64,000 bases of DNA. Source: Aureococcus anophagefferens (lineage: Eukaryota; Sar; Pelagophyceae; Pelagomonadales; Pelagomonadaceae). A program made the position numbers and the translations under genes. The notes below the pieces were generated by a model, which was given only the letters and a program-made list of their open reading frames with translations, did not search any database and was not told where the DNA came from. Numbering within the stretch: position 1 is the first letter of the stretch; every line of letters starts with the position of its first letter. Of this stretch, positions 37,582 to 47,135 are shown piece after piece. The stretch is from the NCBI RefSeq assembly GCF_000186865.1, contig NW_008705576.1:2721-66720 (forward strand), given 5' to 3'.

Positions 37582-39004
37582 CTACACCGCGGAGTAGAGC
37601 TTCTTGTCGAGGATGTCGATCATCATGCGGTCGCGGAAGTGGGGGATGTCGGCCTGGCTGAAGTCGAGCGGCGCGCCGAGGGACGCGTAGTGCGCGCAGA
37701 ACGTGGCGAAGACGCCGCAGTCGTAGCCGTTGAGCTGGCGGGGCGTGTCGTCCGTCGTGCGGACGGGCTGCCAGTCGCCGGGGAGGGGCGCGCCCTTCTT
37801 GGCCAGGTGCTCGTCCTTGAGGTACTGGATCATCGCGCGGAGGTACGCGTCGCCGCCGCCGCCCATGGAGTCGAAGTAGCGGACCTGCTGGAGCTCGAAG
37901 TCGACCATGATGAGGCACCAGTGCATGTTGCCGACGTTGACGGGGGCGAAGACGCGCTTGCGCGAGAAGAGGTCGAACTTCTTCGTCCAGCGCTTGACGC
38001 CCGCGTAGTTGTAGGACCGCGCGTCCGTGCCCATGAGCTTGGGGATGAAGAAGGAGTTGAAGAAGTGGGACGGCTTCTCGCCCTCGTCGGCGACCAGGGC
38101 CGCGTCGCGCTGCTGGAGCATGGCGAAGTAGTAGTTGACGACCTCGTCGACGAGCCACTCGCCGGGCCCCAGGCGCCGCGCGTGCTCGCCGCAGACCTCG
38201 TAGTTGAAGTGGTCGACGACGACGTCGCGGTCGTCGGCGTTGACGGCGTCGCGCACGCGGCGCAGCTCCTCGGGCGTCAGGGCCGCCTTGCACGCGTTCG
38301 CGCGCGCGAGCGGGCCCCGCGCGGCCGCGGCCTCGGCTTCCGCCGCGGCGGCGGCCTCGTCGTCCGCGACCTGCTTCCGCTTCCTCGCGAGGCGGTCGGC
38401 GACGTACTCGGTCCGCTCGGCGACCTTGGCCTCCCAGTAGCGGGGCGCCCGCGGCGACGGCTCCCGCGCGGCGGCGACGAGCGCGCCGCCGCGGCGCGCG
38501 GAAGCCGGAACCGCGGGCGGGCTCGGCGCGCGCGGCGTGCCCGGCGCGACGTCGCCGCGCCAGGCGCCGATGGGGTTGATCGCCGCGAGCATGCTCTTGA
38601 ACTTGTCCCAGGACTTGAACTGCTCCACCTCGCGGGTGCTCGGCGGCCGCGCGCCGGGCGACGCGCTCGCGGCGCCCGGCGCGCGCCGCACGAGCTCGAC
38701 GAACTCGTCGCAGTTCGCGAAGCGCGTCATGTCCGCGCGCGCGAGCATGCGCAGCCGCTCGTCGAGGCGCGACCGGTCTGCGCGCGAGAGGGGGGGGGGT
38801 GAGGAGCGCGGTTCGCGCGCGCGTTTCGGACGCGGCCGCCGCGCCGCGCTCCGACAGATCCGCGTGGTCCCAGAGGCCGTACTGCTGCGCCTCCTCGGCG
38901 GCGCGGTGCAGCAGCACGCGGCCGTCGGGGCCGGCGCGGATGCCGTGGCACTGCTTGAGCGTCCGCTCCGCCTCCTGGCTCAGGAACAGGGGGCCCGCCG
39001 CCAT
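37582..39004 (-). CDS. Ulp1/SENP-type SUMO protease (C48 peptidase)
   Basis: The main exon 38777-37582 contains the full catalytic domain: WLVDEVVNYYFAML, KRVFAPVNVGNMHWCLIMVD (catalytic His), YFDSMGG (Asp), and QLNGYDCGVFATFCA (Gln and Cys). It should process SUMO or remove it from targets in the nucleus. An upstream exon (39004-about 38821; MAAGPLFLSQEAERTLKQCHGI) is proposed because a short intron of ~43 nt with a C-rich tract and CGCGCAG acceptor can join them in phase, but its 5' site would be GC. The alternative is a start at ATG 38748 (MLARADMTRF). The middle ~120-200 is an Ala/Glu/Arg coiled coil. Residue count is ~459 with the upstream exon, 388 without. Confidence 0.83.
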
Positions 39005-39507
39005 GAGCGCGAACCGCCGCGCTTCGAGGAGGCGGAAGATGCGCGCGCGCTTTTGTGGCGTCTTCGCGCGCGCGCTGGCGAAGAGCGCACGGCGCCTGCG
39101 CGCTTTCAGATGAATCGCTGCTGCAGCCGCGCCGTCGCAGCCGAGGTCGAGCACTTGGCGCCTTCGATGTCGCGATCGTCGAGGCAGGATGGCCCCGAGC
39201 CGGCTCGAAGCCAACCAAAACCCGCAAAGCCGACGAGTTCGTCGGCGTGGCCCGCGACGCCATCGGCTCGGTTGGGGACTATCTTATCCTTGGAAGCTGC
39301 ACGGAGGTCTGGCCCGTCGCCCCACAGCCTTTCTCGACGCATCGCGTCGCGCTTCGCCCCCGGCGGAGGCCGTCCGGAGGTCGATTTTGCCGAATTCTGC
39401 ATGTTGAGGATGTTGAGGTCCGACAGCATGGCCGTCGCGACTCGTCGAGCGCAGTAGCCGTGAGAGGTTGCAACCGCTCACACGTCGCAACTGCGCATCT
39501 CATAGCT

Positions 39508-40725
39508 ATGATGATGCTTCGCCGCATCGCATTCCTCGTCGCGCTCGTCGCCATCCCGACCAGCGGCAACCGCTTCGCGCAGCTCCTCGAGCGGCTCGTG
39601 GGCGGCGGCCTCGAGGAGAAGAAGCGGGCGCCGCAGGTGTCGCCGCTCACGTCGGACGACGTCGCGCACTACTTCAGGACCGGCGACCTCGACGAGCTCT
39701 GCTGGGCGCTGCGGGACTACTTCTCGCGGACGTCGCGGCAGCTCGGCCCGGTCGACGGCTTGCTCCCGCTGCGGGAGGCGCTCGTCGCCAAGGGCGCGGG
39801 CAACACCTACGCGTCGGCGTACAAGCTGGACCACGACATCGAGCAGCTCGAGTACGTCGCGAAGCGCAACGCGACCGTGAGGGCGTGGCTCGACGAGCAC
39901 GACGTGCTCGGCCGGTTCCGCCGCGTGCGCGCGAGGATCCCGCCGCTCGAGGCGCTCGGGCGGACGCGGGGCCTCTGGGGTTTCCGGCCCGACGACGTCG
40001 AGGACATCGGCGCCTACTACAACCGCGCGATCCACGTGCCGGACCCGGAGCCGCTCGGCCAGTACCTGCAGGTCATGTCCTTCGAGGGAGCGGACGCGAA
40101 CTTCGCCAAAGGAAAACCGGTCGTCATCGACGACGCGCTGACGCCGGCGGCCCTGGACCAGATCCGGTCCCTGCTGCTGGAGTCGACGGTCTTCTACGAG
40201 ACGAAGATGCCCGAGCAGTTCGGCGGCTACGTCGGCGCGATCGTCGAGGACGGCCTGCACGCGCGCGCGCTCCTCGAGCTCGCGAGCGCGCTCCAGAGGG
40301 CCATGCCCGAGACCTTCAGGGACCGGCCCCTGGCCTACCTCTGGTGCTACAAGTACGACTCGGACTACGGCGGCATCAAGGTCCACGCGGACGAGGCCGC
40401 CGTCAACGTCAACGTGTGGCTCACGCCCGACGACGCGAACCTCGACCCGGCCGGCGGCGGCTTGGTCATCTACACGGCCAAGCCCGGCGCGGCGGCCTCC
40501 GCCGAGGAGTACAACTCGCGCGGCGACGAGTTCGCCAGGGAGCTCCTCGAGGCGACGGACTACGCGAACGTCACGGTCCCCTACAAACAGAACCGCATCG
40601 TCATCTTCGACTCCGCGCTCTACCACAAGACCGACGACTTCACGTTCAAGCCGGGCTACGAGAACCGCCGCATCAACCTCACCTTCCTCTTCGGCAAGAT
40701 GCGCCGGGGCGACGGCGAACTCTAA
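39508..40725 (+). CDS. 2-oxoglutarate/Fe(II) dioxygenase-like protein
   Basis: 405 residues from ATG 39508. A hydrophobic N-terminus (MMMLRRIAFLVALVAIPTSG) indicates the secretory pathway. The C-terminal half is the double-stranded beta-helix: iron ligands His and Asp in VHADEAAVNVNVWLTP, a turn NLDPAGGGLVIYT, distal His in IVIFDSALYHKTD, and the 2OG-binding Arg in YENRRINLTFLFGK. Prolyl or another side-chain hydroxylation is plausible; the substrate is unknown. The N-terminal ~200 residues are helical (tetratricopeptide-like not proven). Its stop codon directly abuts the proposed stop of the convergent gene at 40726. Confidence 0.82.
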   Translation: MMMLRRIAFLVALVAIPTSGNRFAQLLERLVGGGLEEKKRAPQVSPLTSDDVAHYFRTGDLDELCWALRDYFSRTSRQLGPVDGLLPLREALVAKGAGNTYASAYKLDHDIEQLEYVAKRNATVRAWLDEHDVLGRFRRVRARIPPLEALGRTRGLWGFRPDDVEDIGAYYNRAIHVPDPEPLGQYLQVMSFEGADANFAKGKPVVIDDALTPAALDQIRSLLLESTVFYETKMPEQFGGYVGAIVEDGLHARALLELASALQRAMPETFRDRPLAYLWCYKYDSDYGGIKVHADEAAVNVNVWLTPDDANLDPAGGGLVIYTAKPGAAASAEEYNSRGDEFARELLEATDYANVTVPYKQNRIVIFDSALYHKTDDFTFKPGYENRRINLTFLFGKMRRGDGEL

Positions 40726-41789
40726 CTAGGCGAGCGCGACCCCGGCGTAGCGGTCGAGGCTCTCGGCCGTGACGTCGCGCGTCGATGGCCGCGTCGCAGA
40801 CGAAGCCGCGGGACGCCCGCGCCCGCAGCGCCGAGTACGCGCCGAGGACCGCGCCCGCGTGGTCCGCCACCCGCGCCGCGAAGCCGACGGGGTCCCCGGC
40901 GGCGTCGAGCGCCGCGACGCTCGGGTCCACGAGATGCGCGAGCACGGCGGCGGACGGCCGCGCCGCGACGACGAGCGTCGGCTGGTACATGGCGCGCCAG
41001 GCCCCCGCGTCGGGCCAGAGCCGCCGCGCCGTGCGGTCGAACGTCCGTCGTCTCGCGCCGCCGGGGAGCACGACGCCGAGCGCGGCGTCGAGACAGGCCC
41101 AGCGCCGGGGCGGCTTCAAGCTCGGCTCGACGACGACGACGGCGTCGACGTTGTTCCGCGTGAACCGCGACGTCAGCCGCACGGCCAAGGCGACGGACGA
41201 GCCGCGCGCGACGAGGACGTTGATCGACGTCAGCGTGCGGTTCGTGCTGTCGCCCGCGTAGAGCCTGGGCAGGACAAGAGAGATTCAACGTCGCTTCAAT
41301 GTGAGTGTTCCGCGCGCGCGCGTTCCGGAAAAAAGCATCCACGCTTCGAGAGCGTTCCGAGAGATGATCGCTCGTCCAAAATTCAGCCGAAACGATGGAA
41401 AACGGCCGAGATATGAGGCTTTGAAGTTGGGAATTTCGCTCTCTTGTCCTGCCCGCGTAGCGCTTGAAGAACTCGTAGAGGTCGCGCGCGGCCTCGTCGG
41501 CGTCGGCGTCGCACGCCATGGTCGCGACCGTCGCGGTCTTCGAGAGCTCGGCGACGAACGGAGCGCCGAACTCCTCTTCGGCCGTCGACCCGCCGCGCGG
41601 CACGAGGAAGACCGTCGGCGCTTTGGCGTCTTGTTCGTGCGGCCGGAAGGAGCACTCGATGTTTCTTCCCGGCCGTAGCTCGAGGGCGCCCTCGAAGCGC
41701 GCCCGCGCGTCGACGAAGGTCGAGGGAGCCGCCGGCACGAGGGGACCGGCGGCGGACATCTGCATGAGCAGGGGGGAGCACGCCGACAT
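40726..41789 (-). CDS. Alpha/beta-hydrolase-like protein with introner intron; frame break near 3' end
   Basis: Exon 1 41789-41464 and exon 2 from 41265. The protein begins MSACSPLLMQMSAAGPLVP and has VFLVPRGGSTAEEEFGAPFVAELSKTATVATM, then after splicing FFKLYAGDSTNRTLTSINVLVARGSSVALAVRL and VDAVVVVEPSLKPPRRW. Strand-turn-helix order and the ARGSS elbow resemble an alpha/beta hydrolase with a degenerate GxSxG; activity is doubtful. Near 40775-40785 a GCGC run appears to have lost or gained bases. Reading on in frame passes into the neighbouring gene and ends at 40679; a one-step shift gives the natural end DVTAESLDRYAGVALA with a stop at 40726, flush with the convergent gene. I favour the latter. 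Confidence 0.6.
41266..41463 (-). mobile_element. Introner element, family A, sense copy, GC-AG intron
   Basis: A 198-bp intron. In gene sense the element starts GGGCAGGACAAGAGAGCG and ends TGTCCTGCCCAG. The flanks are GCGCTACGCG (left) and GCTCTACGCG (right), a duplication with one mismatch, so the 5' site is GC. This is the only sense-oriented copy with a visible GC donor. Confidence 0.9.
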
Positions 41790-42009
41790 GTCTCTTCTCT
41801 CCGGCCCTGCAGAACGCTCTTTGCTACAGGCAGCTGAGATGGTTACTGGTCACAACTGCGATGTATACAAGCTGTAAATGAAGCTATGGCAGCCCTCCAA
41901 AGATGGCAGCCATCGCGTACACGTACGGCGGTTGTTGCATGCAATATGGTGCCGCAGCTCTCCACAAGGCTTCTCCACAGCGTCCGCGCCGTCGCGCCGC
42001 GCCTCAACC

Positions 42010-42609
42010 ATGCCGAAGAAGCTGCCGGGCCCCGGCGACGGCGAGCTCTTCTGGCGCTGGCTCGTGATCTACCCGGCGGCGCTCGCGGTCATCGCGAGCG
42101 AGACGTCGGGCCTCGTCTCCGGCGTGCCGCGCGCGAGCCGGGACCCGCTGGCGCTGCCGCACGCCTTCGTCGCCGCGTGCTTCGGGCTGGCGTCGCTCCA
42201 GTGCGTCGCCCTCGGCTGGTACGCGCGGCGCGTCGAGGGCGACCTGGGCTACCCGGGCTGGGTGCACCGGGGCGCCGGCGCGCTCGAGGCCGCCGTCGTC
42301 GCGCTCCGCGTGTCCGGCGCGCGCGACGGCGACGACGCGCGCGTCGCCGTCGCCGCCGTCCTCACGGGCCTCCTCATGGGCGGCGCGGCCTGGACCTGGC
42401 TCGTCGCGCTCCGGAGGCCCTCGCGCTTTCTGCCCGCGGCGCTGATTTTGGGCTGCACGTTCGCGACGCGGCCGAACTCCATCCCGACGGCCATGCCCGC
42501 CTTCGTCGCCGCCATCTCCGCGGGCGCGCTCTCCGCCGGCGCCGTCCGCTTCCTCTTCGTCAAGGCGCCGAAGAAGAAGAAGAAGGCGGTCGCTTCGAAG
42601 GACGACTAA
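42010..42609 (+). CDS. Small multipass membrane protein
   Basis: 199 residues from ATG 42010 (MPKKLPGPGDGELFWRWLVIYP). About five hydrophobic helices are visible: WLVIYPAALAVIAS, ALPHAFVAACFGLASLQCVAL, GALEAAVVALRV, VAVAAVLTGLLMGGAAWTWLVAL, and FVAAISAGALSAGAVRFLF. The tail is KAPKKKKKAVASKDD, a cytosolic Lys-rich end that could be an ER-retention signal. Not recognised. An in-frame ATG at 41878 would add 44 residues of targeting-peptide character; either is possible. Confidence 0.62.
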   Translation: MPKKLPGPGDGELFWRWLVIYPAALAVIASETSGLVSGVPRASRDPLALPHAFVAACFGLASLQCVALGWYARRVEGDLGYPGWVHRGAGALEAAVVALRVSGARDGDDARVAVAAVLTGLLMGGAAWTWLVALRRPSRFLPAALILGCTFATRPNSIPTAMPAFVAAISAGALSAGAVRFLFVKAPKKKKKAVASKDD

Positions 42610-42872
42610 GGGACCAATTTCTATTACAACTCCAGGGGAAAGACGGGCAAAAGCGAGGACCTAGAGAGAGGGGGTTGTGCACGCTTGAATCGAGACGATC
42701 GCGCGCGCGCGCCGCGTTCGTGCTCTTCACTCGCGATTTCAAAAAGTTGAGGTCACGCCCGCGGGTCGGCGAGCTGATGTGTGTGTCTCTCTGCCCGGGG
42801 TCGCATATCTATTCAGCGTGCGCTCACCAGAACGACGAACAACTCCTCGTTTCCGGGGACGCGGCGCCGCGC

Positions 42873-43532
42873 TCAGTCGTAGTGCTGCCGGAGGCGCATC
42901 TCCTCCTCGGATCGCCAGACCTTGAAGTTTTCTCCGATGCCCGACTGGCCGTTGAGCCGCTGCTGCTTGACGCGCTCCTTGGCGTTGACGCGGTCCGGCT
43001 TGTCGCGCTTCCTGCCGCCGGCCTGCGGGCCGCCGCGCGGCGGCGCCGCGCGCGCCGCGGCCGGCGGCGGCGCCGCGGCCGGCGCCGCGGGCCTCCGGCC
43101 GCCGCCGTGGCCCTTGTAGCCCGACAGGCCGTTGTCGGCGATGTTCGACTTCTGCTTGCCGCTCCAGCCCTTGGCCGGGTCGTAGGTCGCGTACATGTCG
43201 TCGCCCTTCTCGTCGCCCTCGTCGCCCTCGGCCTTGGCGCCGGGCGCGAGCCGCGAGGGCGCCGTCGCCGCGGGCTTCGCGGGCCGCGGCGCCTTGGGCG
43301 CCGTCGCCCAGGCGGGCTTCTGCAGCCAGCTGCCCGCCGCGACGTCGTCGGAGAGCACGCTGTCCGCTGACGGCAGGCCGCTCGGCGCCGCGACGGGCGC
43401 CGCGTCCGGCTCCGCGGCGTCGCTCTCGGCGTCGGACTCGCCGAAGGCGTCGGCGGCGCCGGCGTCGTTCCGGGACGCCTCGCCGTCGGAGTCGTCCGAG
43501 TCGGAGCTGCCGTAGGCGACGAGGCCGTTCAT
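42873..43532 (-). CDS. Acidic N-terminal / conserved basic C-terminal protein, likely nuclear
   Basis: 219 residues. The N-terminal 60 residues are Asp/Ser/Glu-rich (GSSDSDDSDGEASRND). The middle is Ala/Pro/Gly-rich with DDMYATYDPAKGWSGKQKSNIADNG. The C-terminus looks conserved (KERVKQQRLNGQSGIGENFK, WRSEEEMRLRQHYD) with a basic PDRVNAKERVKQQR nuclear-localisation-like segment. The layout suits an RNA- or splicing-associated factor, but I cannot name the family. No intron is needed. Confidence 0.65.
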   Translation of the reverse strand: MNGLVAYGSSDSDDSDGEASRNDAGAADAFGESDAESDAAEPDAAPVAAPSGLPSADSVLSDDVAAGSWLQKPAWATAPKAPRPAKPAATAPSRLAPGAKAEGDEGDEKGDDMYATYDPAKGWSGKQKSNIADNGLSGYKGHGGGRRPAAPAAAPPPAAARAAPPRGGPQAGGRKRDKPDRVNAKERVKQQRLNGQSGIGENFKVWRSEEEMRLRQHYD

Positions 43533-44439
43533 AGCTCTCGATGTGGTTCAAGATGCCGCTCAACTAGCCTCCGAGTCGCGTAACGGGTTCACGGGACGAC
43601 GTCGACGAGGTCGTCGAGCGTGAGGTGGGGCCCCGGGGCTGCTCGGCGTCGCTCCCGGGCATACGACCCCCCAAAGCAAGCGCGGTCGCGCGTGATGCGA
43701 GTATGATCCTCCCCGATCTCCGACCTGATCCGCGTGCGCCGACGGCCGCCCACGGGCCGCCGTCCTAGTCCCACGTTAAAGCACCCATAATAATAATAAT
43801 AATATGGGAGCTTAAGCGCATGCGCGAACCAGTTTTTCTCAACGCGCTGGGGAGGGCTTCACAGCCTCGCAATGGTGGGCTCGGTCGTGAATGCCAGCGT
43901 CGTCGCTCGACGCCGCGGACGACCTTGCCCGCCGGGGGATGGCAGTGCCGAAACCAAAATAAAATCCGAATAGTCCTCGGTCAAAAAGTTTGCACGATCA
44001 GTGCAATGTTGAAGTTATCTCTCTACGTTTCCCCGGCCCGAACCCGCGACCCGCGCCTGTAACACGTGGGAATCGATGCGATCGGACAATTTAACGAGCC
44101 TTGGTTGACTCAGTATGATATATTCGACCGATTTTGCCCAGGGTCGAACGAAAAGTTCACCGGACCACGCGCGCGCGCGGTCTACGTACAGATTAGTAAC
44201 GCGTCCCGCCTCAGAATAATAAATAATACTTCTATGGGGGGTCCTACGCCTATGGTTGGTTTCGGCACTGGGGGATGCGCAGGGGAACGCGCGCGAGCCA
44301 AATCGCGGCGACGTCGGCCGCGAAGCTCGCGCGCGCGCGGGTCAGGGGGAGTTTGCGGGGTGGGGGTAGGGGTTGGGGGGGGGGGGGGGTCTTGGAAACG
44401 GCGGCGCGGGGGTCTATCCTCGCGGTCACGGACGCTCCG
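43533..44439. other. Non-coding region with SAM-domain gene fragment and G-run
   Basis: About 900 bp with no supported gene. Positions ~43598-43627 match the SAM-domain codons of the gene at 47.2 kb (minus-strand HLTLDDLVD) with one mismatch, out of any long domain; probably a relic. An ATAATAATAATAATAAT run lies near 43787-43803. The middle is AT-richer than average. A G homopolymer lies near 44373-44390, next to the N gap at 44440. Confidence 0.5.
43598..43627 (-). pseudogene. SAM-domain fragment
   Basis: About 29 bp encode PHLTLDDLVD-type residues as in the SAM domain of the 47136-48902 gene, with a single mismatch, and no remainder of the domain around it. It is too short to date or to be sure of origin. 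Confidence 0.35.
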
Positions 44440-44489
44440 NNNNNNNNNNNNNNNNNNNNNNNNNNNNNNNNNNNNNNNNNNNNNNNNNN
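44440..44489. other. Assembly gap (50 N)
   Basis: Fifty N that cut the 3' end of the metalloprotease gene. The left flank has a G homopolymer, a likely cause of the break. Confidence 1.
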
Positions 44490-46350
44490 CAGCGGCCGTC
44501 GGGGCCGAACGGCGCGTCGGCGCCGTCGCAGGCCTTGTCGAGGTCGCAGTGGCCGCCGCCGGCGCCGGCCGCGGGGCAGTCGCCGCCCGCGCGGCCGCAG
44601 CCGTTGAGCGACGCGCAGTACGCCGCGAGGTCCGGGTCGACGCCGGCGTAGTCCGCCGGCCGGTTGTTCCGATACCACACCTCCCGGCCGTCGTAGGGCA
44701 GCGTGATGCGGTGGATCTGGGCCGCGCGGAGGCCCGTGTCGTGGTTCGTCGCCGTGAGGCACGAGTCGTAGTCGCTCATGTTCGCGGGGAGCCCGAACGC
44801 GAAGGCCATGCTCCGCGCGTTGCCGGAGAAGCCCCGGGGCCGGAGCTCCATATGGTACTTCTGCGGGTCGAAGCCGTAGCCCTCCGGCAGCTCCGTGCGC
44901 GCGACGGCCAGGTCGAACGGCGCCGCGCGGTCGCCGCAGCCCCCGAGGTCCGCGTTCTTGACCTCGACCGAGTGGAGCGTCACGCCGCCGGGGAAGTCCG
45001 GGACGCGGTCGGAGCCGTCGAAGTTCGACCGGAAGGGCCGGAACGCCTCGCCGCCCTCGCCGCAGTAGTTGCCCGTGTTGCCGCACTTGTAGTCGCGCCG
45101 CAGTCGCAGTTCGTGTAGGCGCTCATGCGGGGCAGGTCGCGGAGGCAGAGCGGCGGCTCGCCCGTGAGGTGGACCTCGAGGCCGCGCGTCGCGCCGCCCG
45201 CCGCGCCCGCGCGGAGGACGACGCCCTGGGTCCGCGCCTTGAACGTCGACCCCGGCTTGAGCGTCACGTGCGCCGCGCGCTCCGCGCGCGCGGCTTCGTC
45301 GTCGCCCGCGGCGCACGACGTCACGTGCGCGTCGACGAGCGTCGACCAGCGGTGGACGAAGAAGCCCGCGTAGTCGTCCTCGGGCTCCGGGCCCGCGGGG
45401 TCCGGCAGCTCCGTCGCGTTCCGCCAGTGCACGTAGAGGTCCGACTCCGGGAGGTACGCGAAGCGCTTCGCGGCGCCGCCGCGCGGCGCGTCGACGGCCG
45501 CGAGCTGGAACTCGCCGCGCGTCCGCACGACCTCGACGTCGTCCGCGCCGAGCCAGCCGAGGTGGTACTTGATGTAGGCGGGGAGGTTCGCGACGCCGCC
45601 GCTCGGGCCCATGACGCTGAAGGGGTCGCCGTACCCGATCGTCGGGCACAGCAGCGGGTCGAGGCCGTCCGCGTCCGGGTCGGCGCAGTCGGTCATCGAG
45701 GAGTGGGCTGCGAAGCCGAACCAGTGGATGAGCTCGTGCACGTAGGTCCGGTCCCGGGTGTACGGCGCCGCCGCGGCGAAGTCGCACGCCGCGTCGCCGA
45801 GCGCGCACCACGGCCGCAGGTCCGTGGACATGAAGATGCCCTGCACGTTGTAGACGGTGCGGCCGTCGACGCTGCCCACGTACTTGTACCAGCCGGCGCC
45901 GCTGCCGTCCGCGCTGCAGTGGCCGATGGGCGAGAAGAGGACGCCGTCGTAGTCGTCGAAGTCGAAGCCCAGGTTCCGGACGCTCGACGTTTCGAAGAAG
46001 TCGTCGGCCTGGCCGCAGGACACGCGGCCGCCCTCCTCGAGCGGGTGCGTCGCGCCCTCGTTCTTGACGACGTAGAAGTCGGGCGCGAACGTCGTCGCGT
46101 TCAGGCACCCGTCGGACATGCGGTCCAGCGCGGCGACGACCGCGGGCCCGTGGACCATGGCCGCGAACTCGGCCGGCGTCGGGACGTGCGACGCGGGGAG
46201 GTCCTTGAAGTAGATGCCGACGACGGCGAGCTTCGGCTCGTCCGCGGACCAGTACGTCGGCAGGAGCGGGTGCGGCTCGCGGCAGATCGCCCGAGCCGGC
46301 GCGGCGCAGAGTGCGGCGAAGAGGAGGCGCACGAGCATCGAGGCGTTCAT
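44490..46350 (-). CDS. Secreted zinc metalloprotease, 3' end lost in gap, one frame break
   Basis: From ATG 46350: signal peptide (MLVRLLFAALCAAPARA), then a catalytic domain with zinc site HELIHWFGFAAH (~residue 203). This is close to HExxHxxGxxH but with one more residue before the third His. A downstream SVMG can act as the Met-turn (~245). Cys pairs and a DPDADG loop suggest an extracellular, Ca-stabilised enzyme. After ~residue 415 the frame breaks near 45093-45100 (TGCGGCGCGACTAC), consistent with a small GC indel. Reading then continues as CGDYKCGNTGNYCGEGG and a C-terminal domain with HRITLPYDGREVWYRNN to the 50-N gap. Nothing left of the gap is clearly its continuation. Confidence 0.75.
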
Positions 46351-46390
46351 GTTGGCGATCTTGGTGGCCTGTGCGAACGCGGGGGGGGGG

Positions 46391-46535
46391 GTGTCGCGAG
46401 AAGCCCGGGCGAGCGCGTATTTCGAGGCCCGTCGAGGGGTGTCGCGAGAAGCCCGGGCGAGCGCGTATTTCGAGGCCCGTCGGGGGGTGTCGCGAGAAGC
46501 CCGGGCGAGCGCGTATTTCGAGGCCCGTCGTCGAA
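46391..46535 (+). repeat. Three tandem 48-bp repeats
   Basis: The unit TGTCGCGAGAAGCCCGGGCG plus AGCGCGTATTTCGAGGCCCGTCG and a G run recurs with a 48-bp period at 46392, 46440 and 46488. It lies just upstream of the metalloprotease ATG and directly after a run of about eleven G. Copies are nearly identical. Confidence 0.92.
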
Positions 46536-46810
46536 TTCGGTTCCGCGATGCGCGGAGCCGCGAGTCCCCCGGGCCGCCGTTGTGGCGAAGTGCCCCCCGC
46601 CGCCCCCCCGGGGGCGACGACGACCGCGCCCCGGTGGGCGACGCCCCCGGGAAGCCGGGGGGGCGCGACGATGAACCGTTTTGTCGAGGCTCGACATCTA
46701 CGGCGTCCCCCGTCGCCCAGTTTGTTCGGGGGGCGGCGCCCGCGCCCCGGTGGCCCGCGGGGCGGTTTCAAGTGAGAAAGGGGCGCCGGCGCGCGCGCGA
46801 AATCTGCGGG

Positions 46811-47086
46811 CTAAGAGCGGTTCAATCCGATGGCGCGGCGGAGACAGATGGACCCAATTCTTGCCAAAACCACACCGCGAGTACGGCACCGAATATCGCC
46901 GAGCCTTCGCCGCTCCGGGCGCGCGTCGCCGGGCGGGAGCAGGGCCGTGTCGGGCGGCGGGAGGCCGAGCTCGGCGTGCTGCGCGCGGTTGAGCTCGCGC
47001 GCGTGGAAGTAGAGCTCGAGCGAGAGCTGCGTCTCGTCGACGACGTCGGCCAACGCCGCGCGGTCGAGGCTGGCGAACTCGAGCAT
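46811..47086 (-). CDS. Hypothetical small ORF
   Basis: 91 residues from ATG 47086 (MLEFASLDRAALADVVDETQ). The first 60 residues are helical-looking (QLSLELYFHARELNRAQHAELGLP); the rest is Arg-rich. An alternative frame after ~46930 would end in a hydrophobic helix (AIFGAVLAVWFWQELG), so a tail-anchored protein with a short intron is possible. The region between 46536 and 46810 shows nothing else. Confidence 0.3.
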   Translation of the reverse strand: MLEFASLDRAALADVVDETQLSLELYFHARELNRAQHAELGLPPPDTALLPPGDARPERRRLGDIRCRTRGVVLARIGSICLRRAIGLNRS

Positions 47087-47135
47087 GGGGGAGATCTATG
47101 AGCCGCTTGCCCGGAAGGGAAACGGCCCCAGAGCC

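Noticed and set aside
44040..44075. TTCGGGCC-type T-loop-like element on the minus strand
   Set aside because: Only one arm-like motif is seen; no complete tRNA can be folded.
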